A stretch of 12,809 nt of DNA from Synechococcales cyanobacterium PMM_0036 (GTDB taxonomy: Bacteria > Cyanobacteriota > Cyanobacteriia > Elainellales > Elainellaceae): assembly GCA_949127645.1 (NCBI GenBank), contig CASBQM010000397.1, positions 1-12,809 on the forward strand, read 5' to 3'. Position numbers and translations under genes: made by a program. A model generated the notes under the pieces. The model worked only from the letters and a program-made list of their open reading frames with translations. It searched no databases and was not told the origin of the DNA. Positions 6,838-12,809 of this stretch are shown in pieces; position 1 is the stretch's first letter, and the number at the start of each line of letters is the position of its first letter.

Positions 6838-8045
6838 AAATGTTGGGCGGGCTGAGCCTGACGCAACGCATATTTACCGACCTCTGCCAAGACTGCATCA
6901 AAGTTAGGCTGACGCAAGTAGAGCGTTAAGTCTCGAATGATTCGCTCCATCGGATGCGGTGGCAGCAGTCCACGAGTTCCAACCGATCGCTCGCAAAGCT
7001 GAATCATGTCCATGCAAATCTGCTCGATCGCGGTGCGAACCATGTTGGCATACGCAACTATGCGATCGGCTTGAGGCTGTGACTCATCTGGATTTCCGCC
7101 AAATATAGGCGAGTATTGAGCTAACCGCTCGGCGACCCCTTGCAGCCACAAATTGCCGTTTTCTAAGGCGATCGCCATTTGTCCTAGCCGAGTTTCCTGG
7201 TAGGGATCAGTCGTTCTGTTCAGGTCTTGCAGATACTTCCGGGTTGCATCAAACAGCGCCTCGGCACCGCCAAGCTGTACGGCGGCAAAGCGGATCGCAC
7301 CACCCGACAACCAGGGCTGGCGGTGGTAATCATCGGGCTGACCAATCAGCGATCGAGCATCTAGCTCAACCCCGCTAAAATCAACTTTGTAGCTAGCTGT
7401 TGCCTTCATGCCAGAAGGTTGCCACCAGGTTGGATCGGCATGGGTCAGAACTTCATCTAGAGGCACTACACACATTTGCCAACGCCCGTCGGGAAGCTTA
7501 CCATTGACGAAAGGGCGATCGACACATCCCACGCCTGAGCAGAAAGTTTTAGCTCCCTCCAAGCGATATCGTCCAGATCCCAGAGGAATTAAATGTACAC
7601 CATCAGCAGCCTCTGCGTTCCATACCCCAAAAACCCTATGGCGATCGCGGACATCGCTAGCGCATTGTGCAATCTGCTCTGGCGTTCCAAAGGTTTGCAC
7701 GAGCTGTAACCCGTTGATATGCCCCTCGTAGATCCGACCTACCGCCAGATTTCCCCAGCCGATTCGCTTGAGTAATCGCAAAAGTAGATGTGTCGCTTCT
7801 GCTGTGATGCCAAGACCTGCGCCTCCAAATTCCTGTCGGAGCGGCACTGTCAGCAATCCTGCTTTGCGAATACAGTCAAACTCTTGAACGGGTAAAGTAT
7901 TGGGAAAATCAATGACTGCCGCATTCGCAGAGCAAAACTCAGCGACTTCTAGCGATCGACTCAGAATATCAACCGCTAATGGAGAAGAAAAGACATCTGA
8001 ATGTGCAGGTAACGAGAACGAGCGGGTAATATCTAATAGACTCAC
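6816..8045 (-). CDS. Acyl-CoA-dehydrogenase-like flavoprotein
   Basis: A 409-residue protein with the three-part acyl-CoA dehydrogenase fold: N-terminal helical domain (about 25-135; L-T-V-P-L-R-Q-E-F-G-G-A-G-L-G at 65-79), middle beta domain (about 137-235; F-G-V-W-N-A-E-A at 139-146 and Y-R-L-E-G-A-K-T-F-C-S-G at 160-171), and C-terminal helical domain (about 245-395). It should bind FAD or FMN. The C-terminal segment H364-P-M-E-R-I-I-R-D-L-T-L-Y (364-376) resembles the H-P-x-x-R-x-x-R-D motif of the DszC/HsaA-like monooxygenase branch, and the Y-E-G-T motif with the catalytic glutamate of true short/medium-chain dehydrogenases is not seen. The enzyme may therefore be an oxidase, monooxygenase or specialised dehydrogenase. 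The start is GTG (8043-8045): no in-frame ATG exists upstream before a stop, and no strong ribosome site is seen. First gene of the minus-strand operon. Confidence 0.83.
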   Translation of the reverse strand: MSLLDITRSFSLPAHSDVFSSPLAVDILSRSLEVAEFCSANAAVIDFPNTLPVQEFDCIRKAGLLTVPLRQEFGGAGLGITAEATHLLLRLLKRIGWGNLAVGRIYEGHINGLQLVQTFGTPEQIAQCASDVRDRHRVFGVWNAEAADGVHLIPLGSGRYRLEGAKTFCSGVGCVDRPFVNGKLPDGRWQMCVVPLDEVLTHADPTWWQPSGMKATASYKVDFSGVELDARSLIGQPDDYHRQPWLSGGAIRFAAVQLGGAEALFDATRKYLQDLNRTTDPYQETRLGQMAIALENGNLWLQGVAERLAQYSPIFGGNPDESQPQADRIVAYANMVRTAIEQICMDMIQLCERSVGTRGLLPPHPMERIIRDLTLYLRQPNFDAVLAEVGKYALRQAQPAQHLWGLPED

Positions 8046-8165
8046 TTGGTTTCTAAAGTATTGAAATTTTCACCCATTTATATAATTGACAATAAAATTA
8101 ATTGACTCAATATACCTCTACCTAAAGATAAGGATAGGCAGCGTTGCATATTATCCTCATACAAA

Positions 8166-8191
8166 TTATCAGAAGAACTTATCAGAAGCAG
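8166..8191. repeat. Tandem 2 x 13-bp direct repeat upstream of the repeat-protein gene
   Basis: Unit 1 (8166-8178) and unit 2 (8179-8191) share TTATCAGAAG followed by A/C, A, C/G, so 11 of 13 positions match. It lies about 130 bp before the preferred start of the large membrane protein. It could be a regulator site or simple slippage; nothing in the sequence decides. Confidence 0.55.
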
Positions 8192-8309
8192 TTTCTCACT
8201 TTGGGCAGATGGCAGATTCGGCGCTGAGAAGGATTCTTAATCTATAGAGGTATGTCATTTGTTTGAGAATACAGCGTATTTTGCAGTTTATTGAAGGCTC
8301 ACTTTTGAC

Positions 8310-8314
8310 GAGGG
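8310..8314 (+). promoter_or_regulatory. Ribosome binding site choosing the 8323 start
   Basis: GAGGG ends 8 nt before the ATG at 8323. The longer frame opens with a TTG at 8263 that has no ribosome site, and the next ATG at 8338 has GGAG only 2 nt upstream, which is too close. The ATG at 8323 is therefore the best start of the large protein. Confidence 0.65.
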
Positions 8315-8322
8315 CTGAAACT

Positions 8323-11300
8323 ATGACGACTGGAGCTATGGCAACAATCACTGATTTATTCGGAAATACTGATTTATTCAGAAATATAGTCTGGATTGCA
8401 CAGACTCCCACTACAACAGGCTTAATTGCTCCTGGAACAACTTCTGTTGTCTTCTCAGGACCCCAGTTTTTTATTGCGCTAGTCTCTGGAGTGTTATTGG
8501 CGTTTGCATTTCAGTTGGCGCTAACCAATCTTTCAGTTGCAGCAGGAATTTCTTACCTTGGGCGATCGTCAGATTCGCAAGATGATCATCATGATGATCA
8601 TTCTGAGTCTGATGATGGAGGTCATGCCGTTCGGAAGATCAGTCTTCGTGTAGGTATCTGGACGTTAATCACGGTCACTCTTGCTCTGTTTTGCGCCTGC
8701 TATTTAGCGGTTCAGCTTAGCTTACTAGCAACGGCAAGACTAGGCGCGATCGTAGGTTTAGTAATTTGGGCAGCCTACTTTTCAATTCTAGTCTGGGTCA
8801 GTTCCACGGCTGTCGGCTCATTGATTGGTTCTGTGGTGGGCGCAGCTACATCGGGAGTTCAGGCGCTGTTGGGCACAGCAACGGCAGCGATCGGCGGCAA
8901 AGTTGCCAAGCAGCAAATGATCTCGACGGCGGAAGCTATGGCATCGGCTGTAAAGCACGAAATTGGTTCGGGCATTGATCCTAGTAGCATTCGTGAATCG
9001 ATCGAGAGCTACGTTCAGCGTCTTAGCCTTCCTGGGTTTGATCTCTCCAAGATTCGGGGGGACTTTGAACAGTTAATCAACGATCCTGAAATTGAGGCAT
9101 TGGCGGGTAGCGATCGCCTTCAGGGAATCGATCGCCAAACGTTTGTAGATCTCATCAGTCGTCGTAGTGACTTTACGTCTGATGAAGTCAATCGGTTTGC
9201 CGATCTGTTGGAGGGAGTCTGGCGACAGACTATTGGGCGCAAAGCCAAGCCTGACCAAATGTCGGAACTCGTAAGCTATCTCAAATCGGCTCAGCCTGGA
9301 CAGCTCAAGGTTGATGAATTGAATGCAAAACTCGATCGCGTTTTGGCGGAGCGGAGTCAAACTCCTGGTCAGGCTCCTGGTCAAGAGCAGTCTGGTGGTT
9401 TTCAGCCAACTGTTCAGTCTGGGATAGCCACGCTTGTCAGCCTATTGGCAGGACGTACCGATCTTTCGGACTTAAAAATTGAGCAGATTTTAGAACGGCT
9501 GAAAACAGCTCCAGGCAAAGTAGCTGAACAAACCAGTCAGCTCGTGAGTCAATTTCAAGGTGGGCAGCCGGGAGATGGGCAAGAGAACGGAAGTGAGAAT
9601 GTCCATAGCCCCATTCGTACCGACGTAGATAACTATCTGCGAAATACGTACTCTTGGCAAATGAATCCAGCGACGATCGCCAAAGATTTTCGTACTGTTC
9701 TGTATGACGTGGATGCAGATCCCAATGCAGTGATCGAGCAGCTATCGTTGATGAACCGATCGTATTTTGTTGAAATACTGCGATCGCGGGGTGTATTTAC
9801 GCAAGATAAGATTCAACAAGTTGCCGATCGGCTAGAAACAACCCGTCTAGAAGTATTGGTTGAGGCGCGCGCCGTTAAAGAGCGGGAAACGACCTTATAT
9901 CTGAGACGGCGAATTGAGGAGTATCTACTGCAAACGCCTAAGCAGGAACTCTACTCCAATGAGGCTCCAACTTTCCGCACTCTCTTGGAAGATGTAGACG
10001 CGGATCATGAAACGCTCAGTTTGCGGCTAGTTTCCTATGACAGAGAGGCATTGCGGCAGATCTTGCTCCGGCGATCGGATGTTACACCTACCGAAGTGGA
10101 GAGCATTCTGACTCCGCTAGAAACAGTCCGCGATCGCGTATTGTTTGAGTCTCAGTCCTTAGATGAACAGGCGAAACAGCGCCTAGCTAGCACAAAGCAG
10201 AAACTCGAAGATTACCTGCGTAACACGGGCAAAGCCGAGCTGAGTCCTGAAGGGATCAAGCGCGATTTGCAAACCTTGGTGTCTGATCCCCAGACAGGAA
10301 TTTCTGCCCTGCGTGATCGGGCTTCACAGTTCGATCGTGATACCGTTGTGCAACTGCTGAGTCAGCGTCAGGATATGACTGAGGCAGAAGCCAACCAAGT
10401 GGTTGCTCAAGTTGAATCTAATTGGCAAACGCTGCTAAATTCACCTCGCACGGCTGTTGATACCGTCAAAGAGACCGTTAAGGACAAGGCTGATCAGACG
10501 CTAAGTTCTCTTTCAGATTACCTGCGCCGAACCCAGCTTGAGGAACTTGATCCAGATGGAATTCAGCGTGATCTAACTCAGCTCTTAGATGATCCTAAGG
10601 CAGGTGCGGCAGCCTTGCGGCATCGGCTCTCTCAGGTCGATCGCGCGACTCTGGTCAAGCTCTTAGGTCAACGACAAGACTTATCAGAAGCTCAGGTCAA
10701 TCAGACTATTGATCAGGTGCAGGAAGCTATTCGGAAGATTATTCGATCGCCCCGTCGTCTGGCATTGCGGGCACAACAGCAGGTCGTGAACTTTGAGACC
10801 ACGATTGAAGACTATCTCCGCAACACCGATAAAGATGAGCTGAATCCAGATGGCATCAAGCGTGATCTGAAATTGCTGGTTCAATCTCCGCAGGTTGGCT
10901 TGCAGAATATCGGCGATCGCTTCTCTCGGTTCGATCGGCAAACTCTGATTGCGCTGTTGTCGCAGCGGCAGGACATCTCGTCAGAAGAGGCAGAGCGGAT
11001 CGTATCTCAAATTGAATCGACTCGTGACCAAATTTTGGAGCAGGCGCAACAAATTCAGCAACGCATTCAGGAAATTATCGATCGCATTTTTGGACGAGTT
11101 CGGGACTACTTCAACTCACTGAATCGCCCCGAGCTAAATTACGAAGGCATCACGCAAGATGTACGCACCCTGTTTGACGATCCTCAGGCTGGATTTGAGG
11201 CTCTGCGAACTCGTTTAAGCCATTTCGATCGCCAGACTTTAGTGGCTCTCATCAGCTCTCGCAAAGATATTTCTGAGACAGATGCCAATCGAATTATCGA

Positions 11301-11511
11301 TCAAATTGATTCAGCTCGAACGGGCGTTTTGCAGCAGGCTGAACGTATTCAAAATGAGGCACAAAGACGGGTAGAATCTGTCAAAGCTCAAGCCCAACGG
11401 CAAATGGAGGAAACTCGTAAAGCCGCAGAAGCCGCAGCTTGGTGGTTATTTATCACGGCTTTCATTTCAGCCCTAGCTTCAGCCGGTGCCGGAGCGTTAG
11501 CCTCTAGCTAA
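8323..11511 (+). CDS. Large membrane-anchored protein with ~98-residue helical repeats, function unknown
   Basis: From the ATG with the good ribosome site the protein has 1062 residues; I do not recognise a described function. Order of parts: short soluble start; hydrophobic segment 1 (about 48-78); Asp/His-rich loop (83-102) with four His; hydrophobic segments 2 (about 109-136) and 3 (140-163); a Gly/Ala-rich small-residue stretch (164-192); then about eight repeats and a final hydrophobic segment (about 1038-1060). Repeats begin near residues 228, 316 (degenerate), 436, 531, 628, 730, 828 and 926. The pattern is Y-L-R-N-T...E-L-x-P-x-G-I-x-R-D-L...D-P-x-x-G, then L-R-x-R...F-D-R-x-T-L-V-x-L-L-S-Q-R-x-D-I-S-x-x-E-A-x-x-I-x-x-Q-I-E. 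Between units are Gln/Arg-rich helices, probably coiled coil; residues 345-365 and 410-430 are Gly/Gln linkers. No enzyme motif is visible. A scaffold, tether or mechanosensing role is only a guess. Confidence 0.8.
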   Translation: MTTGAMATITDLFGNTDLFRNIVWIAQTPTTTGLIAPGTTSVVFSGPQFFIALVSGVLLAFAFQLALTNLSVAAGISYLGRSSDSQDDHHDDHSESDDGGHAVRKISLRVGIWTLITVTLALFCACYLAVQLSLLATARLGAIVGLVIWAAYFSILVWVSSTAVGSLIGSVVGAATSGVQALLGTATAAIGGKVAKQQMISTAEAMASAVKHEIGSGIDPSSIRESIESYVQRLSLPGFDLSKIRGDFEQLINDPEIEALAGSDRLQGIDRQTFVDLISRRSDFTSDEVNRFADLLEGVWRQTIGRKAKPDQMSELVSYLKSAQPGQLKVDELNAKLDRVLAERSQTPGQAPGQEQSGGFQPTVQSGIATLVSLLAGRTDLSDLKIEQILERLKTAPGKVAEQTSQLVSQFQGGQPGDGQENGSENVHSPIRTDVDNYLRNTYSWQMNPATIAKDFRTVLYDVDADPNAVIEQLSLMNRSYFVEILRSRGVFTQDKIQQVADRLETTRLEVLVEARAVKERETTLYLRRRIEEYLLQTPKQELYSNEAPTFRTLLEDVDADHETLSLRLVSYDREALRQILLRRSDVTPTEVESILTPLETVRDRVLFESQSLDEQAKQRLASTKQKLEDYLRNTGKAELSPEGIKRDLQTLVSDPQTGISALRDRASQFDRDTVVQLLSQRQDMTEAEANQVVAQVESNWQTLLNSPRTAVDTVKETVKDKADQTLSSLSDYLRRTQLEELDPDGIQRDLTQLLDDPKAGAAALRHRLSQVDRATLVKLLGQRQDLSEAQVNQTIDQVQEAIRKIIRSPRRLALRAQQQVVNFETTIEDYLRNTDKDELNPDGIKRDLKLLVQSPQVGLQNIGDRFSRFDRQTLIALLSQRQDISSEEAERIVSQIESTRDQILEQAQQIQQRIQEIIDRIFGRVRDYFNSLNRPELNYEGITQDVRTLFDDPQAGFEALRTRLSHFDRQTLVALISSRKDISETDANRIIDQIDSARTGVLQQAERIQNEAQRRVESVKAQAQRQMEETRKAAEAAAWWLFITAFISALASAGAGALASS
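8582..8601. repeat. Perfect 20-bp palindrome in the Asp/His loop codons
   Basis: The 20 bases equal their own reverse complement and contain ATGATCAT twice around a central CATG. They encode the D-D-H-H-D-D-H run of the large membrane protein. The palindrome most likely follows from alternating GAT and CAT codons, but it is perfect over its full length. Confidence 0.85.
9004..11322 (+). repeat. Array of about eight ~98-codon protein repeats
   Basis: Approximate unit positions: 9004-9216, 9268-9504 (degenerate, broken by a Gly/Pro/Gln linker), 9628-9846, 9913-10134, 10204-10422, 10510-10731, 10804-11025 and 11098-11322. Period is about 290-305 bp for the last six units. Similarity is clear in protein but diverged in DNA, so the duplications are old. 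Units 5 to 8 are most alike (for example F/V-D-R-x-T-L/V-V/I then L-L-S/G-Q-R-Q-D); the first two are most diverged. Confidence 0.75.
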
Positions 11512-11532
11512 CTTGAGGCTCCAATCGCACTT

Positions 11533-11555
11533 AGCTCTAATCAAATTCAAGAGCT
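11533..11555 (+). terminator. Possible weak terminator after the repeat-protein gene
   Basis: AGCTCT (11533-11538) pairs with AGAGCT (11550-11555) across an 11-nt loop, and the following bases TAACTTTT give a short, interrupted T-rich run. It lies about 20 bp past the stop codon. The stem is short, so confidence is low. Confidence 0.3.
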
Positions 11556-11559
11556 TAAC

Positions 11560-11594
11560 TTTTAGGGAGGTGTGCATTGCACGCCTCCCTAAAA
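11560..11594. repeat. 35-bp near-perfect palindrome (17-bp arms, 1-nt centre)
   Basis: The left arm (11560-11576) begins TTTTAGGGAGG and ends GTGCA; the right arm (11578-11594) begins TGCAC and ends CCTCCCTAAAA. The only mismatch in DNA is one T opposite G, which can pair in RNA. In neither direction is the stem followed by a T-tract, so it is not a standard intrinsic terminator. From memory, similar hairpins with a GTGCAATGCAC centre are dispersed in cyanobacterial intergenic DNA, so a REP-like element is the preferred reading. Confidence 0.8.
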
Positions 11595-11711
11595 AATGGA
11601 AAAACGCTGAATTTTAGGTGTGGAAATGCGCTCTATTACTGGGCTGACCTAGAGATAGACTAGAAGGGCGATCGCGTCTCTCACTCAACAAAATTCCTCT
11701 AGGACAAGCCC

Positions 11712-12797
11712 ATGGCAACCCAGTTATCTCAAGACCAAAAGTTATCTCAAGACCAAAATCTTCAAGCGCAAACACTGCAAAACTTTGACCCCAGCAGCAT
11801 CGGCGTAGACAACGGCAATTTGCTAGGGTTGCCCTTCGACTACGATTCTGCTAGCACGATCGTCTTTGGTGTGCCTTGGGAAGTGACGGTCTCATACCGT
11901 GCAGGTACGGCTGCTGGACCCCAGGCGGTTTTAGATGCCTCTCGCCAGCTTGACATTTTTGACTTCGACAATCCTGAGGGCTGGCGGCAGGGCATTTTTA
12001 TGGCAGAAATTCCGGCGGAGATTGAGCAAAAAAATGGTGTCCTGCGGCAGCAAGCCGCTCAGATTATTGAATATCTAGAGCAAGGCAAGCGCATTGAAGA
12101 TGATGCAGAACTCGCTCAGGTGCTACGCAACGTCAATCAAGAATGCCAAGGTGTCAACGAGTGGCTATTTGATCAGGCAACAGCCGCCATGAATCTGGGT
12201 AAACAGGTGGCAGTGATTGGTGGCGATCACAGCGTGCCGTTAGGCTATATGCAGGCGTTAGCAAAACGCTATCCCGACTTTGGTATTTTGCATATTGATG
12301 CCCATGCTGACCTGCGTGATGCCTATGAGGGCTTCCAGTTTTCTCACGCCTCGATTATGTTTAATGCCTTGCAACTGCCGCAGATTTCTAAGCTAGTTCA
12401 AGTCGGCATTCGGGATCTGTGCCATGACGAATTTAGCCTGATTCAGCAGTCAAACGGGCGTATTTCAGCTTACTACGATCCGATGCTAAAGCAGAAGCTC
12501 TACGCAGGACTGTCTTGGCTAGAGATTTGTCAGCAGATTGTTGCCGAGCTACCGCAGCAGGTTTATATCAGCTTTGATGTGGACGGACTTGATCCCAAGC
12601 TTTGTCCTAATACAGGCACTCCGGTTCCAGGCGGATTAGAGCTAGAGCAGACTTTCTGCCTGTTTCGAGAGGTGATTCACAGCGGACGGCAAATTATTGG
12701 CTTCGATGTCTCGGAAGTTGGCAATGGCGAATGGGATGGCAATGTTAGTGCCAGAGCAGTGTACAAGCTGTGTAACTTGATGGCGCTCTCTCGGTGA
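11712..12797 (+). CDS. Arginase/agmatinase-family ureohydrolase
   Basis: A 361-residue enzyme of the family that hydrolyses guanidino compounds to urea using a two-metal (Mn or Ni) centre. All six metal ligands are present: H173 in G-G-D-H-S, D196, H198 and D200 in D-A-H-A-D-L-R, and D289 and D291 in S-F-D-V-D-G-L-D-P. The family E-V motif appears as F-D-V-S-E-V (331-336). The core starts near residue 48 (S-T-I-V-F-G-V-P); residues 1-25 are a Gln/Leu-rich tail containing a perfect 2 x 6-residue repeat. At 361 residues with an insert at about 83-155 it is longer than typical SpeB agmatinases (about 300). The ATG at 11712 has AGGA about 8 nt upstream. The substrate could be agmatine, arginine, guanidine or another guanidino acid; at least one cyanobacterial member once called agmatinase was shown to be a Ni-dependent guanidine hydrolase, so I give no symbol. 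No neighbouring gene narrows this down. Confidence 0.87.
   Translation: MATQLSQDQKLSQDQNLQAQTLQNFDPSSIGVDNGNLLGLPFDYDSASTIVFGVPWEVTVSYRAGTAAGPQAVLDASRQLDIFDFDNPEGWRQGIFMAEIPAEIEQKNGVLRQQAAQIIEYLEQGKRIEDDAELAQVLRNVNQECQGVNEWLFDQATAAMNLGKQVAVIGGDHSVPLGYMQALAKRYPDFGILHIDAHADLRDAYEGFQFSHASIMFNALQLPQISKLVQVGIRDLCHDEFSLIQQSNGRISAYYDPMLKQKLYAGLSWLEICQQIVAELPQQVYISFDVDGLDPKLCPNTGTPVPGGLELEQTFCLFREVIHSGRQIIGFDVSEVGNGEWDGNVSARAVYKLCNLMALSR
11723..11758 (+). repeat. Identical 2 x 18-bp tandem duplication at the start of the ureohydrolase gene
   Basis: Units 11723-11740 and 11741-11758 are identical over all 18 bases (GTTATCTCAAGACCAAAA). They encode L-S-Q-D-Q-K/N twice just after the start codon. Being in frame and without any substitution, it looks like a recent slippage or duplication event in a tolerant N-terminal tail. 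Confidence 0.9.
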
Positions 12798-12809
12798 GAG
12801 GTGCGGGTG

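Larger units (their letters stand above)
8046..8322. promoter_or_regulatory. Divergent promoter region between the operon and the repeat-protein gene
   Basis: A/T-rich, 277 bp. On the plus strand a perfect -10 hexamer TATAAT lies at 8081-8086 but its -35 partner is poor (TTGAAA at 8061-8066, only 14 nt away). A consensus -35 TTGACA lies at 8086-8091 with AATATA (8109-8114) 17 nt downstream. On the minus strand TTGAGT (8110-8105) and AATTAT (8087-8082) are 17 nt apart, a possible promoter for the flavoprotein operon. ATTGAC occurs twice (8085-8090 and 8101-8106), 16 bp apart. These assignments overlap and are guesses from consensus only. Confidence 0.3.

Noticed and set aside
7408..7731. Plus-strand open frame of 107 codons inside the flavoprotein gene
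   Set aside because: It is antisense to conserved acyl-CoA dehydrogenase domain sequence, has no recognisable domain and is Ser/Pro/Thr-rich as expected of a shadow frame.
4129..8045. Calling the cluster a nod gene cluster
   Set aside because: There is no NodA acyltransferase; the deacetylase is PIG-L type rather than NodB (polysaccharide deacetylase) type; and the glycosyltransferase lacks the membrane helices and processive motif of NodC. Only the methyltransferase is NodS-like.
8252..8266. Four-codon ORF (M-S-F-V) behind an AGAGG ribosome site upstream of the large protein gene, possible leader peptide
   Set aside because: Such tiny frames arise easily by chance; there is no attenuator-like hairpin or biased codon run to support it.
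8263..8322. 20-residue N-terminal extension of the large membrane protein from a TTG codon
   Set aside because: No ribosome binding site precedes the TTG, whereas the in-frame ATG at 8323 has GAGGG at 8 nt spacing.
9073..9384. Minus-strand open frame of 103 codons inside the large repeat protein gene
   Set aside because: It is antisense to repeat-coding sequence and has no ribosome site or domain signature.
8323..11511. Transporter function because of the N-terminal membrane segments
   Set aside because: Only three hydrophobic segments plus one at the C-terminus are present, with no transporter motif; most of the protein is soluble repeats.
11560..11594. Palindrome as a rho-independent terminator
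   Set aside because: On both strands the stem is followed by A residues, not T residues, and the A/T runs are part of the stem itself.
1..12809. CRISPR array, tRNA, rRNA or transposase genes
   Set aside because: No regularly spaced identical repeats with spacers, no cloverleaf-like T-loop sequence and no transposase motifs were seen on either strand.

Overview
The window looks like chromosomal DNA of a cyanobacterium. The octamer GCGATCGC (HIP1, the hallmark over-represented word of cyanobacterial genomes) recurs throughout, for example at 1662-1669, 4387-4394 and 11668-11675, often inside coding sequence. The protein families also fit a filamentous or Leptolyngbya-like cyanobacterium, but the species cannot be fixed from the sequence alone. 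There are no tRNA or rRNA genes, CRISPR arrays, transposases or phage genes.

Layout. 1-885 (minus strand): an NfeD-like membrane protein followed by a stomatin/SPFH protein that runs off the left edge, a classic membrane-microdomain pair. 886-1402: a 517-bp intergenic region with a C/G-rich palindromic dispersed repeat. 1403-1660 (plus): a small GlsB/YeaQ/YmgE-type membrane protein. 1702-2256 (minus): a HAD-IIIA phosphatase. 2352-3515 (plus): a tRNA-dihydrouridine synthase whose 3' end overlaps, tail to tail, a small acidic hypothetical gene (3467-3841, minus).

4129-8045 is the most interesting block: a family-2 glycosyltransferase (plus) converging on a tightly packed minus-strand operon of an acyl-CoA-dehydrogenase-like flavoprotein, a PIG-L/LmbE-type deacetylase and a NodS-like SAM methyltransferase. 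The genes overlap or abut (22-bp overlap, 3-bp gap, 21-bp convergent overlap). The enzyme set reads as a small pathway that adds a sugar, removes an N-acetyl group, methylates the exposed amine and oxidises a carrier or acyl part. It recalls the logic of Nod-factor decoration but is built from different folds. The product is unknown.

8323-11511 (plus): a 1062-residue membrane-anchored protein with three N-terminal hydrophobic segments, an Asp/His-rich loop, about eight copies of a roughly 98-residue helical repeat, and a hydrophobic C-terminal tail. I do not recognise a described function. 11712-12797 (plus): an arginase/agmatinase-family ureohydrolase with all six metal ligands. A 35-bp near-perfect palindrome lies between these last two genes.

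Several short tandem duplications sit at gene ends: 2 x 36 bp at the tail of the glycosyltransferase, 2 x 18 bp (identical) at the start of the ureohydrolase, and 2 x 13 bp upstream of the large repeat protein.
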